Shown here in pieces: positions 23,171-37,039 of a DNA stretch of 64,000 bases; position 1 is the stretch's first letter; every line of letters starts with the position of its first letter. Below the pieces are notes generated by a model. It worked only from the letters and a program-made list of their open reading frames with translations. It was not told where the DNA came from and searched no databases. Source of the DNA: Eopsaltria australis (taxonomy: Eukaryota > Chordata > Aves > Passeriformes > Petroicidae); assembly GCA_034509425.1 (NCBI GenBank), contig JAVTVJ010000076.1:5208001-5272000 (forward strand). The letters are read 5' to 3'. The translations under genes were made by a program, and so were the position numbers.

Positions 23171-24522
23171 CGCTCTCAGCATGGTGTTAAGAAAGCAGAA
23201 ACACCTACAAGGACCCTGAGGGTTAGGCATGAGATAATCTCCTGCTTGGGTGGCTTAGTCTAGAATGAAGTGAGCTTGGCCTCAGTTTAACCTTAAAGCA
23301 CAGGCTGGAGGGAACAATTGTATAACTGCCATATATCTGCCATGTTACAAATCTTACTAATCATGTTGATTTTGCATTTTTTGTGCCAAAGGGGAGCATT
23401 GCTGGCAGAAAAAACAGCCTCAATTAAACAAATGGAAGGTAAATGCTCAAAAAAAATCCCAAAACCTGTCACTGGAAAGCTCCAATAGGGTAAACCCATT
23501 CTTCTTATTAACTGAGCATTTTCATTACACCTTTTATGGCTGTCATGCTTCATTATTCTTCATGTTTGGTAATGAATTTTATGGTATTGTCAAAGTGATA
23601 CTGATCACTCCCTTGAAATGTTTTTAATTTCAAAATGTGCTGTGCTGTTCTGTGAGTACATTGCTTAGGTGTCTAAGGCAACTGTGTTTTGTTTTAGGTC
23701 AGTTGGTGTGAATCCCATCACTGGTAATGGAGAAAAGTACATTAAGATAAAGCTGATTGTATATGTATGCAATCATTACTATTTATTAGAATAAAGATCA
23801 TTCATTTCCCAAAGTTTACACTAGATGAATATGTATGTGCATCTAGTAGAAATCATGCCAGCTCAAATAATTTAAAGTGATTATTCTTTTCTCTAGCAAT
23901 TTTTTGTTAAACAAATAGAGATCGAACTTGAGACCAAATGTTCTTGAGAGTTTTTAATACCTTAAAATCTATGTACCTTGTGTTCTTTTTTTTCAGTTTC
24001 AATGTCAATACTTTTACTTTAGAAATTATATTTACATGTTAAAAATTCATCTCTAATATGAATCCTGATTACATATTATTCTTAATCAGAAGGTAATGAA
24101 AATTAACCTTGATATAAATGACAACAGCAAACATAGGTATTTATAGCATTACTCAAAAATTGAAATTGTGACCCATGGGAACATTTGCTGTATTTCTAAA
24201 ATACAAGTTTTAGATTGTGTCGAAGACACTAACATGTCAAAATATGTTTCACCTTGAACTGAAAAAAAAAAAAAAAACCCATTTCTCTCATAAATAAGTT
24301 TTATAACAAAGTTTATTCCACTTACCTGGAAAATCATGTTCTATAATTATATATATATGAAAAGAAGAATAAGTAGAGTCTGTTCTAGTTTTATCTCCTT
24401 CATTTGTTGGGTTTTTAGTTGATTCTTATAAATAAATAGAACATATCTTTTTCAGAACTGTGCAATTTACTGTTGATTAGAATAAAAAGAAGCATGGAGA
24501 CCAAAGAATATTTGATAATGGA
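23171..24522. other. Intergenic stretch, no gene recognised
   Basis: AT-rich; A run at about 24260-24275. No repeat family or coding region recognised. Confidence 0.5.
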
Positions 24523-25567
24523 TGTCATGGGTTAAGGCTGGCCAGACATCCACCATTACACACCCACCAAAGCCACTCTCTCACTTGTCTCTGCAAAATG
24601 GTCAGAGGAGAGAAAATTTAACAAAGGGTTCATAACTTGAGGTAAGGACCAGGAGAGACACCACTCGTCAAATACCATCATGGGCAAAACAGGTTCAACT
24701 TAGAGATATGAAGTGCATTTATTATTAACAAAATCAAAGCAGGATAATGAGAAGTAAAATAAGCCCTTAAAACCACCTTCCCCCCACTCTTTCCTGCTTC
24801 CTGCTCTACCTCCCTGCCCAGTGGTGCAAGGAGACAGAAAAAGGGATTTATGGTTGGTTCATCACCTGAGGTTTTATTCTGCTGTATGGGGAAAGGAGTC
24901 TTTCCTCTGCTGCATTGTGGGGTCTCTCCTACAGGAGGCAGTTCTCCACAAACTTCTCCAACATGAATACATCTCACAAGCAACAGCTCTCTGAGAACTG
25001 CTGCAGTGTGGGTCACTCTTCTGTGGGGTGCAGTCCTGCAAGCTCAGGCTGCTCTAACATTGGCCTCCCTCTCCACAGGTCTCCCATGAGGTCACAGCCT
25101 CCCGGCGGGCATCCACTGGCTCCAGCGTGAACTCTTCCACAGGCTCCAGGTGGATCTCTGCATCCCCATGGATCTCCAGGTACTGCAGGGGCACAGCTGC
25201 TTCACAGTGATCTTTGCCAGGGGCTGGAGATGAATCTCAACTCTGGTGCCTGGTGCACCTCCTCCCTCTTCACTGACCTTGGTGTCTGAAGATTTGTTCT
25301 TCTCATGTTCTCACTCTGCTCTTCTCTGGTTGCACAACCTTTCCTCCCCCCCCCCCCCCCCCCCGCCTTTTTCTTAAATCTGTTATCACAGAGGCCTTAC
25401 CACCCTTTCTAATTGGCCCAGACTTGGCCAGCATCACAGCATCCGTCTTTGGAGCCACCAGGGGATTGGCTCTGCCAGACACTGAGGAAGCTTCCAGCAG
25501 CTTCTTCCAGAAGCCCTCCCTGTAGCAACCCCCCACTTCCAAACACAGGCCATGCAAACCCAATACA
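24523..25567 (-). mobile_element. Complete LTR, family Y
   Basis: This 1045-bp element runs on the minus strand from 25567 (TGTATTGGGTTTGCATGGCC) to 24523 (ends CCTTAACCCATGACA), giving TG...CA termini. The AATAAA signal is at 24718-24723 on the minus strand. The centre holds GC-rich imperfect short repeats with CTCC-AACATG and GGGGTGCAGTCCT type units. A 19-base C run at 25346-25364 (G run on the minus strand) sits between the central repeats and the 5' third. The flanking five bases (ATGGA left, GTGTC right) do not match, so the target duplication is lost or an end is slightly displaced. It appears to be a solo LTR, since neither side has proviral sequence. Confidence 0.82.
25346..25364. 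repeat. Poly-C run of 19
   Basis: Uninterrupted C homopolymer inside the family Y LTR. Length is likely to be variable and error-prone in assembly. Confidence 0.95.
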
Positions 25568-28500
25568 GTGTCACTTCACACTCTTACGAGTTCCAGCTTT
25601 TCCCCATAGCCAGTTGTAAATCCATCATCTCATTGGGTCTTTTGAGTGCACTGGAATGTCAGCTACTGTGCTCTCCCCCTGAGCTCACAAATATCAGCAT
25701 CAGATTTACTCTTTTAGGGTTTGTTTTTTGGGGGGTTGGGGTTGGGGAGTGGAATTTCTTTTAGCACAGATAATTGAAACAGAAAAAAAATATTTTTTAA
25801 TATTTTTGATCTTTTATTTGATAGCACTTTGTCAAAAAATTACTTTGTCCTAGATATTTATGTGAAAAAATTCACCCCAACTTATGACTACATATAGGTT
25901 AACCTAATGACTACATATCTATTAGGCTAGTTGTACAGGATGTCTTTACAGTGACTGAAAGGTATAGGTACTTACAGAAAGGGACTAAACTCCCTTAAGG
26001 ATGAAACTTGCTATAAATCCAAATGATCCAGTACAATAAGGTTTCCATATTGAGGTTTCTATTAAGTAGAATATCTAAGTTCTCAGTGAAAATGAACCAG
26101 AATGGAAATGTACAAAATTTTCTTATGCTTTCACTGCAATATTATTATGCTGCAATGTTATTATCACTGCAAACTTATTTAAATGCCATATTTCAGTTAC
26201 TCAGAAAAGGGAAAAAAAGAAAAAATATTAACATGAGGCATATTCCATTAATTATACCAAAGACAATATTTGAAAGTGGAAACTAATTTCACAGGTAATG
26301 CTTTTTGTAAAGGTGTTGGTCCTTGTACTCAAGTATTTTTTTTTTATTGTATATGTTTATCCTGAGCTGAAATTTCATATCTTGCAGAGAAGGTATTTTA
26401 TAATCTACCACATTTTTATATTTAAAAGTGATAATTGACATATATATATTATAGATGTGTTTGTTTTACGGTTCACTTGAGAAATCTGTCACATTCTGAG
26501 GTTTGCTGATGGTTATTCTGAAAAGGCAGACTTTCTAAATAGTTATACTGTCCTGAAAAAGGTGTTATGTAGTTTTCATACTTAGTAGATCAGATGGTTT
26601 GTAGCAGTACTTTTGAACTGCAACACCAGAAATAACTTGTTCTTTTGAGAAAGCATGTCATGTGTCATATTTTCATATGGTGTTTGTAAGAAAATGAACA
26701 TTCACTATAGTCAAGCAATATTTTAAAATCATGCCTCATGAAAAAGTGATTAGGAAGTTCAGCACAAGATCTGTTACTAATTCATTAAACTCACAAATAA
26801 AACTGTGCATATAATCTCTAAAAACTAATTCTCCTTTTTTTTCAAGCAGATAAAACAAATTATCACTCAGAGTTTTATGGCACATTATGGAATTGACAGG
26901 GGCTGTATGTAAAGTGGAAGTTATGCAGTGTTGAAAAACTATGTTATGGGCACTGTATGACAAGTATAAGAGTTTTGTTTCATGTTTTCAACTCTAAAAT
27001 AATAAAAACAAGGCTCTGTGAACTGGAGAAAATGAGGCCAGATTTCCCATAAGTAGACCTATGGAGATATTTTTCATGTCAGTGTGAATTTCTGCATGTG
27101 TTCAGGGCAGAGTACTGTTGGGAAGGGGGGAGGTTTATAAATATCACTGTTGGGTTTGATGTCTCTGATTTGGAGTCAACAGATTAAGAACAATACCAGC
27201 TTCAGGTTTGCTACTAAATTTCCTATATCAAAACTAAAATGGAAGCTTAGCTTCTTCAGTGTCCTGCCAGAAACCAAGCTGTTTTTTAAGCCAGGTTCAA
27301 TGTAACTGCATGTATATTCTCTGTAAGTAGTTTTTTTGAGCTGAAGTAATTCTAATGCTAACTGGAGGCAAGATAGAGCAGCGAATCAAAGAGAAATATT
27401 ATATTTGGGGATTCAAATAACTTGTATCTGGAAACATTTCTGTTTGTTATATTACTGTTGGAAATATATTCTTGTTTTTTAAAACCTGGTCCCCTAGGGT
27501 CCCTCATGTTTTACATATGAGGGAAGAAATATTCAAGTGAATGCTTGTTTCTCCACTATATCACTCCATGAAATAGCATAAGTAAATGCAGAAGTGAGAG
27601 GAAAGACTTCTTGCCTACAAAGGAAAATGGATGACAGAATAAATGGCGATTGAATGAAATTGTTCCTTCTGCATTTATCAGTGGTCCATACAACAAAATG
27701 TGAACGTGACTAGAGTGTATCTATAAAGTATATATGAGACTTAGTTTAATTCAAATACTTTTCTGGAATTGATATTCTTAAGACTTTGGAGGATCTGGCT
27801 AAAGACTTTGCCTCACAGTAATAATGAAAAGAAAACCCCAGCAACACTCAAAGGAACAGCTTATGTAGCTAATTACTACACGTGAGGCTGCTGCCCAGTG
27901 GAGCTGGATTTACTCTGTTACTCTCCAGGTCCAGCTTTAGATGTGTGAGCATGGATGCTGGGTCTGAGCACAGCCAAATGAAACAGTGGTTGTATCTCAG
28001 TAAATCAATGTTAGAAAAAGAACAAGTCTCAAAACCTGAATAACAGATAAATAAGAGAAGTGGGTTAATGAAAACACAAATGAAGTATGCAGATGTATCA
28101 GCAAATATCGCACAGTTCCAAAGCAAATTTTATATGTGGTCTTTGTCTTCTTTCAGTGGTGTTAAACCCCATGATTTAATCATGTGTCATTCAAACCCTC
28201 TTGCCATGTCTACCCACCTTTCAGAATGGTCCAGACTGCGAAACATGCATCCCCAACCCACTGGACTTATTATCTGCATCTTCATTGCGACTGATGGATT
28301 TTGTCATCTGCCTTAGGAAGCTCAGCCATCCTATACTTCACTTGATATTCAAAGATACCTTGCAGAGAGGTATTGGTCCAGTTAACACCTGTCCTAAGGT
28401 GTTAATCTCAAGTCCTGTCTCTTTGTCCACAGCTGAGGAGCTCCAGGAAGAAGAGGTATGGCAGTGAGCTGCCTGATAAAACCTGCTTTCCTTCCTAAGG

Positions 28501-28699
28501 GCCTTCAGGTATGAACAGGGGTTACACATCTTCCCTTGGCTGTGTATAGATCTTTAAGCTGGACTTTCCTGCAGTAATGAATTGGGATCTCCAAACTACC
28601 ACAGGTGCACTCTATGACACTGAGTAAGTTACTCTATCTAACTTAATTTGTCTCCTGTGTTTGCTCATCTTTGTTGAAACTATAACATTTTTAAGATAT
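25568..28699. other. Intergenic stretch, no gene recognised
   Basis: About 3.1 kb of AT-rich sequence without a recognised repeat or gene. Short T run at 26335-26345 and a TA microsatellite-like patch at 26440-26450. Confidence 0.5.
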
Positions 28700-28790
28700 C
28701 TCACCTCTGTATTATTTTCCAGTATCCAGCACAATGGGGTCCTGATCTCTGGTGGAACCTCTGTATACTATTTGGTTACAGATAATGAAT
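28700..28790 (+). mobile_element. Ancient L2/MIR-like repeat tail
   Basis: The core AGCACAATGGGGTCCTGATC, followed by a CTCTGG...GGAACCTCTGTATAC block and an ACAGATAATGAATA end, resembles the 3' tail shared by ancient amniote L2-related SINEs (pattern: CCTAGCACAATGGGGTCCTGATC...). The 5' part is too decayed to name a family. Confidence 0.55.
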
Positions 28791-31700
28791 AGAACATATT
28801 TGCCATGCAGAGGTAATGAATGTAGAATACAGAAGGAGGAAGACAAGCCCTTATTCTTCTTTAATGCTTATTATACATATTGAGAAGAAACTAAACATCT
28901 TTTGCGTAGGATTAGAAAATAACATTTTTATCCTCAAACAACAGCAGTACCACAATCTGCTGTTTACACAGTAAAGAAACAGAAGTCCATTCATTTTGTG
29001 CCCATTTATCTGTACTCATCTAAATTTCCTCACAACAATTCTTCTCCCTTGGACTTTTTCTTGTATTGTCTCTGGACAGTGAATGAATGTAACTGTTTTT
29101 AAGTGGTTTGGGGGGAGCCTTATAAACATGTAAAGTAATGTTGGAATATGCATAACACAGTTTTTGCGACCTCATAAATGAAGAGCAGTGTGCTTTGGGG
29201 CTGTAGAGCTGTTGTGCAGTCATGCTGCTGAGTGCATTGTTATGCAAGAGACAAAATTGCTTGGACAGGTACCTAAATTCTTGTGCAGACTCTGATTCTC
29301 ATCTCCACCCGCACTACTACACTAGAGCAAGTGACTGTCATTCATGTAAGTCTTTACATAATGTTTTAATATATAATTTATAATGAGAAGTAAATGAGGC
29401 ACAAGGCAGACAGCTGAAACAGAACCTGATGCGGTTCTGACTAATGGATATTTGCAAGAACGCCCTATATTTCTCTCCTTCTCTTGTCCCTAGTGGGAAA
29501 GGAAGACTGGAGCAACAGGATCCTGGGGTACTGGGAAATGCAGCCAGGAGACTAAAAACACTACAGATTCATTGTTCAGATGTTGACTTCCTACTGAGTT
29601 TTATGATAGATAGGTGACTAAACAGTTTTGAAGATTTAAGATCAACTGCCTCCATCAAATCCATGTCAAACTTAGCCCAATTACTAAATCATTTTCTGTC
29701 TCGTTTTCTGTATTTCTGTGGCTCTAAATAAACAACAGACATTTTACCAGATCTCACCAATGTGAATTGCTTTTTGTTTGGAGCAATCCTAGGAACTAGA
29801 GGATGTGGCATGTAACCGGGAACATATCAAGTCACACAATCACAGGTTCAGGAGGCCACTGTAGTTCAGAAAATGCATTATAGTAGGCATAATTCCTGGA
29901 TGACCCCAGGTTTCATGTCTTCTTTATTTCTTGCATGAGAAACCCTGCATAACACTTCACAAGGGAATCTTCTGACTATGGCAATAACATGCTTATAGAA
30001 TAGGTATACTCAGGCATGTATCTTCACAGCAAGAGCAGTCAAGCAACAGAGAGGAGAATTTTTCTTATAGAGGAACCATGAAGGAAAAAGAATGAGAAAA
30101 ACATAAGCAGGTCAAGAAATTGCTCTAAGGGAAATGTTTAATGAGTGATGGAAGTTGTCTCCTTGCACAAGTGCAGAACTATATCTGAACAACATTTGAA
30201 AAAATATGAAAGATCATAGTGTTGTCTTTTAAGATACAAAAGTGTTAGGATCGTAAATTGCCACATTGTTGCTGGCACACACAAATGTGTGAATGTGAGT
30301 ATCATGAAAGAAAACTATGCAGATACTTGAATATCTTATATTGAAAAATATAATTATTATGGTTTTTAATTTAAGGATTTGAGCTGTGAAATGTTACAAT
30401 AAAAACTTGCTATATTAGGTTTTTTTAAAAATTATTATTTATTTTGCTTCAGGAGACTGAGCATTTATGCACAAGGCAACAAAGAGTTTGTATGGCTTTT
30501 CATTTATCCTCTTGAAACCAGAAACCCACCTTGGTCCTCAGTATTTAGAAAGGTAGAAATAAAATTTTAAATATAGACAGGGAACTATTTCAGACTTATC
30601 AGAATGAAGACCTCAGTCTTAAGTTCATATGTCATAATTTGTGTAAGTAACCTAGTACATTGCGTGTCCAGCTCATTAGCTGCATACACTGTTTTTTTCT
30701 CATTCAAATATTAATATTGCAACTGTACACCAAAGTTGATAGGTGTAGCACTCAGAGTTTTATTTTCAGTCCTAAAATAATTTCTGCAACAAATAATAAA
30801 AACTGTAATGCTGAGATGGAATCATCCTCCCTCTGTCCTATCACTTTGGATTCAGATATTGTTCCTGTCTCCATGGACCACTCTTGGGTCCTTTGTTTGA
30901 GGGTAATGTTTTGTCAGAGTAATGATAAGGGCTGCAGGCATGAGGTATAGCAACTGGTTTTATCTTGTGTACAGCAGAAGGGTTACATACCAGGGCTGAA
31001 TGTAAGACAGATTTAATTAGAAGCCGGGGGGGACTGAAGGTTTGTGACAGGAATAAATCAATGTTTTTGATCATTAGACCTTGTGCAGATTCTGCTGCTA
31101 TAATGGAAAACTAGTACATGCTATTTCCTGAAAAACCCTTGACATAGCTGTGATATATTTCTCTGACATACTGTTGGACAGATTTCTTTGACTTTCACCA
31201 TCCCCCTTTTGATCTCACTTTAAATTATTACTAAGGTATGAAAAAATATTATACTTTTGGTTGCTACAGTAACGTCCTATAACCCCCAGGCATGTGCTAG
31301 CTCTTTATCGAATGCTTATGGCAACAGCTAAATGTAAATCCACAAGGAAATAAGATGATAGTCATAGTACACTTAGATTACTGGACCCTCTGTGCACCAT
31401 AGAGGTGATGGACCATGTTCTCAGTGGGAGCTAGGCTAATTTGTTTCAGGTGAAGATCTATTCCAGTCATTCTAATTTGCCTCAACATAAACCCATGCTG
31501 TTCTTGAATGGCAGCTTCTGCCATTAATGTCAGTGAAGACATTGACTTTGAGTTCATCTGGGGCTAGGACTGACATTTTGTCCATCATTCGTGCACCACC
31601 TTCTTCTGCGGGATGTGCGTGTCAGTTATGGATTATTCCTCTCTCTTAGAGATAGCTGTATTGGGACTGACCACATGTAAAAAAAACCTTCGTCTCTTCA

Positions 31701-34327
31701 TTCTGTAATGCTAATTATGCAAAATCAGATGCACTTTGAGAGACGAAGTGGTTGTGTGTCTCAAACTGTGTGACTATAAATATAACTGCATGCTGAAAAC
31801 AGCGTGTGAAGTTCTGTGTCTGTGCCCGTGTGCATTTCTTGGTGAGATGAGTCTGTTCTCCCACCTGGAGCAAATAGCAGATAACACAATTATAGAAACA
31901 GCTAACTCCTCACTACCCATGGGTGGAATATTTGTGTTGTCTATTATTTAGGCCAAACTTAAAAGAAATCGAAGCTTTTCCATTTCACTAGTGAAACCTG
32001 GTTTAGAGTACAACATTCATATTGTTAAAGGTCCATTTCAATAAGTACTCTGTGGTTTTAAAAGCCAATTTATACACATTTTGTATTAAACATATTCTTC
32101 ACCGAATTTACCTTCATTTAGAATTTTTGTAGTTATATTGAAAGCTGATGGTAGTTTCTTTTTACTGTAATTTTTTCCTAATGAGTGCTATGATGACTGT
32201 GAAAACCTCTAGTCACACCTGTTTAGATGAGAAGTGTTAATACAAATAATATTTTATTTCTGATAGAAGCTGCATTTTGTGCTCACATGCATGCCTCCTA
32301 GGCCAGATGTGAATGAACAACAAACTACAGAAATCAGCAAAACATTAAATTGAGAAGGCAGCTGGAGGAAACAGGTTTCCGTTCCTTCTCTGCAGTGTTC
32401 GCTACATGCTTATTATAGCATTCAACTCTTTTCTGGAACAGACTGTTATGGTTAACCCATAAAGAGAGATTTTCCTGTACACTGCACTCTCTTGGCTGCA
32501 AGTAAGCTTAGGAATTTGTGTTGGAGGTGGAAGGTCCAGCTGTATTCACAGAAAAACACACCCACTACTTCCCAATAAATATGATTTTGGCTTTATAAAT
32601 TGCTTTATATCATCAGTCTATCTTCTAGATTCATAGAGTGAAGAGTATATGACTCTTTGTAGGAAAGAGCTTGTAACTGTCATACAGAATCTTTTCCAAT
32701 TCAGTGGGGGTGGCTTTTTAATAGTTTTAGTCTGGTAGACTTGGAAGTACAGATGAAATCACTCCTCCATAGTGCCTGCAAGACGAAAACAATGATGATG
32801 AAACCAGGACTACCAAACAAACCACTAAGTTACATGTACATATGTACATGCAACTATTGCTCAGCTATTAGGACTATTTTTTTAATGGAAATATTTAAAT
32901 AACCTGGATAATTAATTTTGTCCACATATTAGTCTTATCTTCTATGATACAAAAGCTACAAAAGGACAGTCAATAATTTTTAGTTGACCTACGACATCTT
33001 TTAGGCAGAGACAATATCACTCAGAAAATACCTTTGTCTCTGGCATCAATTTAGAAACTGCTAGACCTGAGGTTAATCAACATAGTGCTTAAAAATCCAT
33101 TTATTTTTCCACTTTTTAGTGAGGTTATGCTATTTGATTACTTTTGGTGTAGGATTTCTGTTTTGGTTTGGTTTTCTTACTTCTCTCTAGTTGACTTCTT
33201 TAAAATCAGCATTATTTTCTGTAGGTACCTTCCTTATTTTTTAGTCTTCCTGTGAATGACCCCTGATTCACCTTCATTTCAATAGGATGTTTGCCAAGAA
33301 GCAACACAAAAGCTTTGGGCTTTGTGCCAGCTCTACCCCCAAACGTTCACCTACATTCTGTTGAGATAATGGAAGTGTCCATAATGAGATCATTTAATGT
33401 CATTGAACTGTTTGATGCATTAGAAAAACAGAAACATATATAAGCATGGAAGATTAAATCAAAATGTTAGGAGACGTGAATTTAACCACTTTCCATTTGG
33501 CTTCTCTTGCACTTAACTCTGGCATTGTGGTTTTGGGTGACTATGGGAGACATGATATTGGATTTGAGTAATAGCATCAATATGCTAATTTTAATGTTTC
33601 TGTGAAATGAAGGAAGTTCTACTAGATATATATAGCCTCTCATAAAACCAATAGGCAAAATTGTTAAAAAGTATGATTCAAGTAATTTTAGTGAAATCTT
33701 TAGTTCCAAGAATTTACGTTTTACAAATTTAGGCCAGAAGGCTTACTAGGAATCAAAATAAAATATAGCCTAATGTATATTTAACACAGATCCAAAAGAA
33801 AAAGCTGATATTAAGAGAGAAATAAAGCAAACCATCTGATTTTCAATCCCTAGGACTAGTACATTCTTTAGAAGTAAAGAATGCCGTGGAAGTGAAAGAG
33901 AATCACACAAGGAAATGTAGTTCAACAGTTAGGTTGCCTCAAATAAACTTTATGTTTTCTTTAAAGTACATTTTCATTGCTCCTTTCTTGTCTAACAACA
34001 GTTTTATATCATAGAAAATACCCTGACTTTGATAGTGTGATTCCAGGTTATGACCTCCCTGTAGTCTTGCACTGAACCATTTGACTATTGATTTAAAGAC
34101 ATGCGGGAGTGCCTGAACAGAGCCAACCATTGTGTGGAGGAAAGGGAACAGAGATCTGTCCTCCAGTACTCTCAAATGATAGAGGGCTAAGCAACCCTGC
34201 TTCCAAGATAAGATCGCAGCACACAGTTACTAGTGCTCAGAATAAACATTTTAATGCATTAAACTCTGGTATCCCCTTTGTCAATCACTTAAGCTCTTTT
34301 AGTTCATATTCATTCCATTCCACTTAA
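28791..34327. other. Long stretch without recognised gene or repeat
   Basis: About 5.5 kb of AT-rich sequence. Open frames stay at or below 96 codons and none shows a known motif. An 18-bp perfect palindrome lies at 32833-32850. Confidence 0.5.
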
Positions 34328-34429
34328 CCTTTTCCTTTTCCTTTTTTCCTTTTCTTTTTTTTCCTTTTCATTTTTTCCCTATTCCTTTTCCCTTTTTTTT
34401 TTCCTTTTCCATTTCCTTTTGTTTTTCCT
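34328..34429. repeat. Pyrimidine tract, CCTTTT-type low-complexity repeat
   Basis: About 100 bp almost entirely of C and T on the plus strand, built of CCTTTT-like units of varying length. This is low-complexity microsatellite DNA. Confidence 0.92.
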
Positions 34430-34819
34430 GAAATCTAAAATCCTTGGAAGAAACGAACCTTCAAACAATTCCACAACTGTAACTCAAAAAAATATTTGGG
34501 GAGTCGTTATACTGTCCTGTTTTTCCTTCTTTAAATCAGTTGATTCAAACAAAATAATTCAACTGATGCCTTGGTATTTCAAAAGGTCATTTCTGCACCT
34601 ACTAAATCTATGATACCATCTTGTTTGACTTTTATGCAAGGACCTCTGTGTTTTAAATCCTGCTGTCTGTTGGGAGGATGTCTCTGTAAACAACTGAAAA
34701 ATGTTTCTTTTATCCTTTTCCAAATTCCTCCTTCACTTTATTACTCCAAGGAGTTGTCTGAAAACACAGCAAAGTAAAAGATAAGTCTCCTGGTATGGCA
34801 AGATCAGCCACGTCTCACT

Positions 34820-34960
34820 GCTTTCTCTTTGTTCCTGTCTGTCTACACTCATCTTTTGTTTCAGCTTCTATATTTAGATTGTGAGCTCTCTGAGACAGGA
34901 GCTGTCTTGTTTTGATCCATGTTCTGTGCCAAGTGTTAAAGCAGTGCAAATAAATAACAC
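34820..34960 (+). mobile_element. Ancient L2/MIR-like repeat
   Basis: TATTTAGATTGTGAGCTCTC followed by TGAGACAGGAGCTGTCTTG, then TGTTCTGTGCCAAGTG and GCAGTGCAAATAAATAA, keeps the order of the ancient amniote pattern (TTAGATTGTAAGCTC, GGGCAGGGACTGTCTT, tail with CAAATAAATAA). It is similar in kind to the tail at 28700-28790, though it shows a different portion. Confidence 0.7.
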
Positions 34961-37039
34961 TAATGATGTACTGCTGAAGTGTGTCAGGGTACTGTAGTGC
35001 TGCACTCAGCTAATCTGGCTGGTGAGCCGGGAGATGTAGGTAGATGCAGTGACAGAGTCTGTCACTCTGTGTTGCTGCATCTTAACAGCCATGGAATCTA
35101 TCAAGTTTCATGTCAATTCACTAGTTTCCAAAGCTTGTTCTGAGGTTTAAAAAAATCTGTAGTTCTTCTTATTGTGCTGTGGAGGTAAACAGCAGTATAA
35201 AATACCCAGAGCTGGTAATTTTCTTTTTAGCAATGTCAAGTTTTCAAAAACTTTTTTTTAGGAGGAAAAGAATCTACATTGGAAAAAACTTTGGGACAGA
35301 AAAAAATATATGGAATGTATTTAACAATGGAGTTTTGATATTTTTAAAGTTTTACTTATTTTGAAATACCTTTTCCTTTTAAATTTATGAAATTGTAGGA
35401 ACACCTTTGAAAGAGAGGCAAAGAGATGCAGACAGTACTTGTGAATTAATTTAATTTTACCAAAGTAAATTTTAGAAAGAATATTCAGGTACTGGTATTT
35501 GTTTCTATTTTGAAAGCGTAAATATGATGCAAGGAGGAGATGATTTGCCACTTGAATTTAAGACTATTAATACCAAAACCATCATTTGCAACTCAAGCTT
35601 TTGCTTTAATTCTGTCTGCTACATTACTGACTATTTCCATATTATGGTCTGTATTGCATTTTAAAAAGGAAAACTTATATATATTTTAAATTATTTTTTG
35701 TTCAGTTATTTCAATTTAATGTATTGGTATTTTTACTTAATTATTGATATGCTTTACAAATTCATTCTTAAGACACAGAAACTGTTATACCCTTATAGTT
35801 TGCTATGCTTCTATTAATAGCATATATGCTTTATTGCCAGTTCTTAGCATAACTATTTCCTTACCGTTTTAGAAAATAAAGTTCTTTTCAAATATATTCT
35901 CATATTTCCCCAGGTGTTCCCCAATACATAAAAAAATATTTTCAGTTGCTGATAACTAGTATCTGTAGGGTCTTGCAGTCAATACCAAATTTTCTGTAGA
36001 CTTCAGGATGGAATTTTACCTCAGAAAACTGCATATCTCATCTACAAGAATGTTAGAAATAGTGATTAATAGTGATTGCTTTACAATGCATTTTCTCAAA
36101 TTTTTTATCCCTAATTATTTTATTATATCCATTTATTTTATTTTATTTCATTTCATTTCATTTTATTACAGCTCAAAAAACAGCTTCTGTTTTTTTTGTT
36201 TTAGTTTTCTTTGGTGGATATTTTGAGGGGGTAAGGGTCTTGAGAGGAATAGAACAGAGAATTCAATACTTCAAACATTCTGTGTAGTTGTATCCTCTTA
36301 CTTCATTCATTTATTGCCCCATTTTCTTCTTAATACCTCCATAAAAGTCTTCTCTCTTTTAGAAGGAAAGGACTGCCACAGAAAATTAGGAGGAGATGTG
36401 GAAGTACTACAGATGAAACAACCGAAATGTCCTGTTCAGTGATTTCAAAAAGGCTAATTGTCAGACCCTCACAATATTATTTTTAATCTCTATCTGTCTG
36501 AAAACTCGTTGAAAAGTGGATTATTTGCCAAATTTCAGCTCTGTTTCTTTATGGACAATCTAAAATAGAGCGTCTTTATTCTTTGACATTAAACTTCTGA
36601 ACCCTGTTGCACACAGAATTTTAAAAGGATAGCTTGAAATAGTACAGTTTATAAAGAAAATGCAAGTTTTGGTTCCTGTCTAATTAAAACAGTAGATCTT
36701 CACAGGATTTCTACAGAGTTTAACAAGAAGATTTTATCAGCAATTTTTTACAAGTCTCATCATACCCACTATCCTCTGGTCCCATATTGTCAGTAAATTT
36801 ATAGTCTGCTCTATTAGCAAGACACTTTAAACTAAAATTGATCCTGTAGAATATTATGCAAGAGATGAATTTTCAGGTTGAGACTTATCACTGCAGAAAA
36901 AGAATATTTTGTATGAAATTTAAAATTGTTTGATGAAAAATGGGAAGTTGCTTTTAAAAATGTTAGTATTTTCAGTCAGGCAAATGTTACACTTACTAAG
37001 TCTAGATCAAACTTGACCTTTGAGATGAAGAAGAGAGTT
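34961..37039. other. Intergenic stretch with a pentanucleotide microsatellite
   Basis: No gene recognised. A TTTTA/TTTCA pentanucleotide tract lies at 36132-36168. Strongly AT-rich between 35150 and 36220. Confidence 0.5.
36132..36168. repeat. Pentanucleotide microsatellite
   Basis: Imperfect tandem TTTTA and TTTCA units, about seven copies. Confidence 0.85.

Noticed and set aside
24518..25572. Target duplication around the complete family Y LTR
   Set aside because: The flanking pentamers ATGGA and GTGTC differ; no duplication can be supported.
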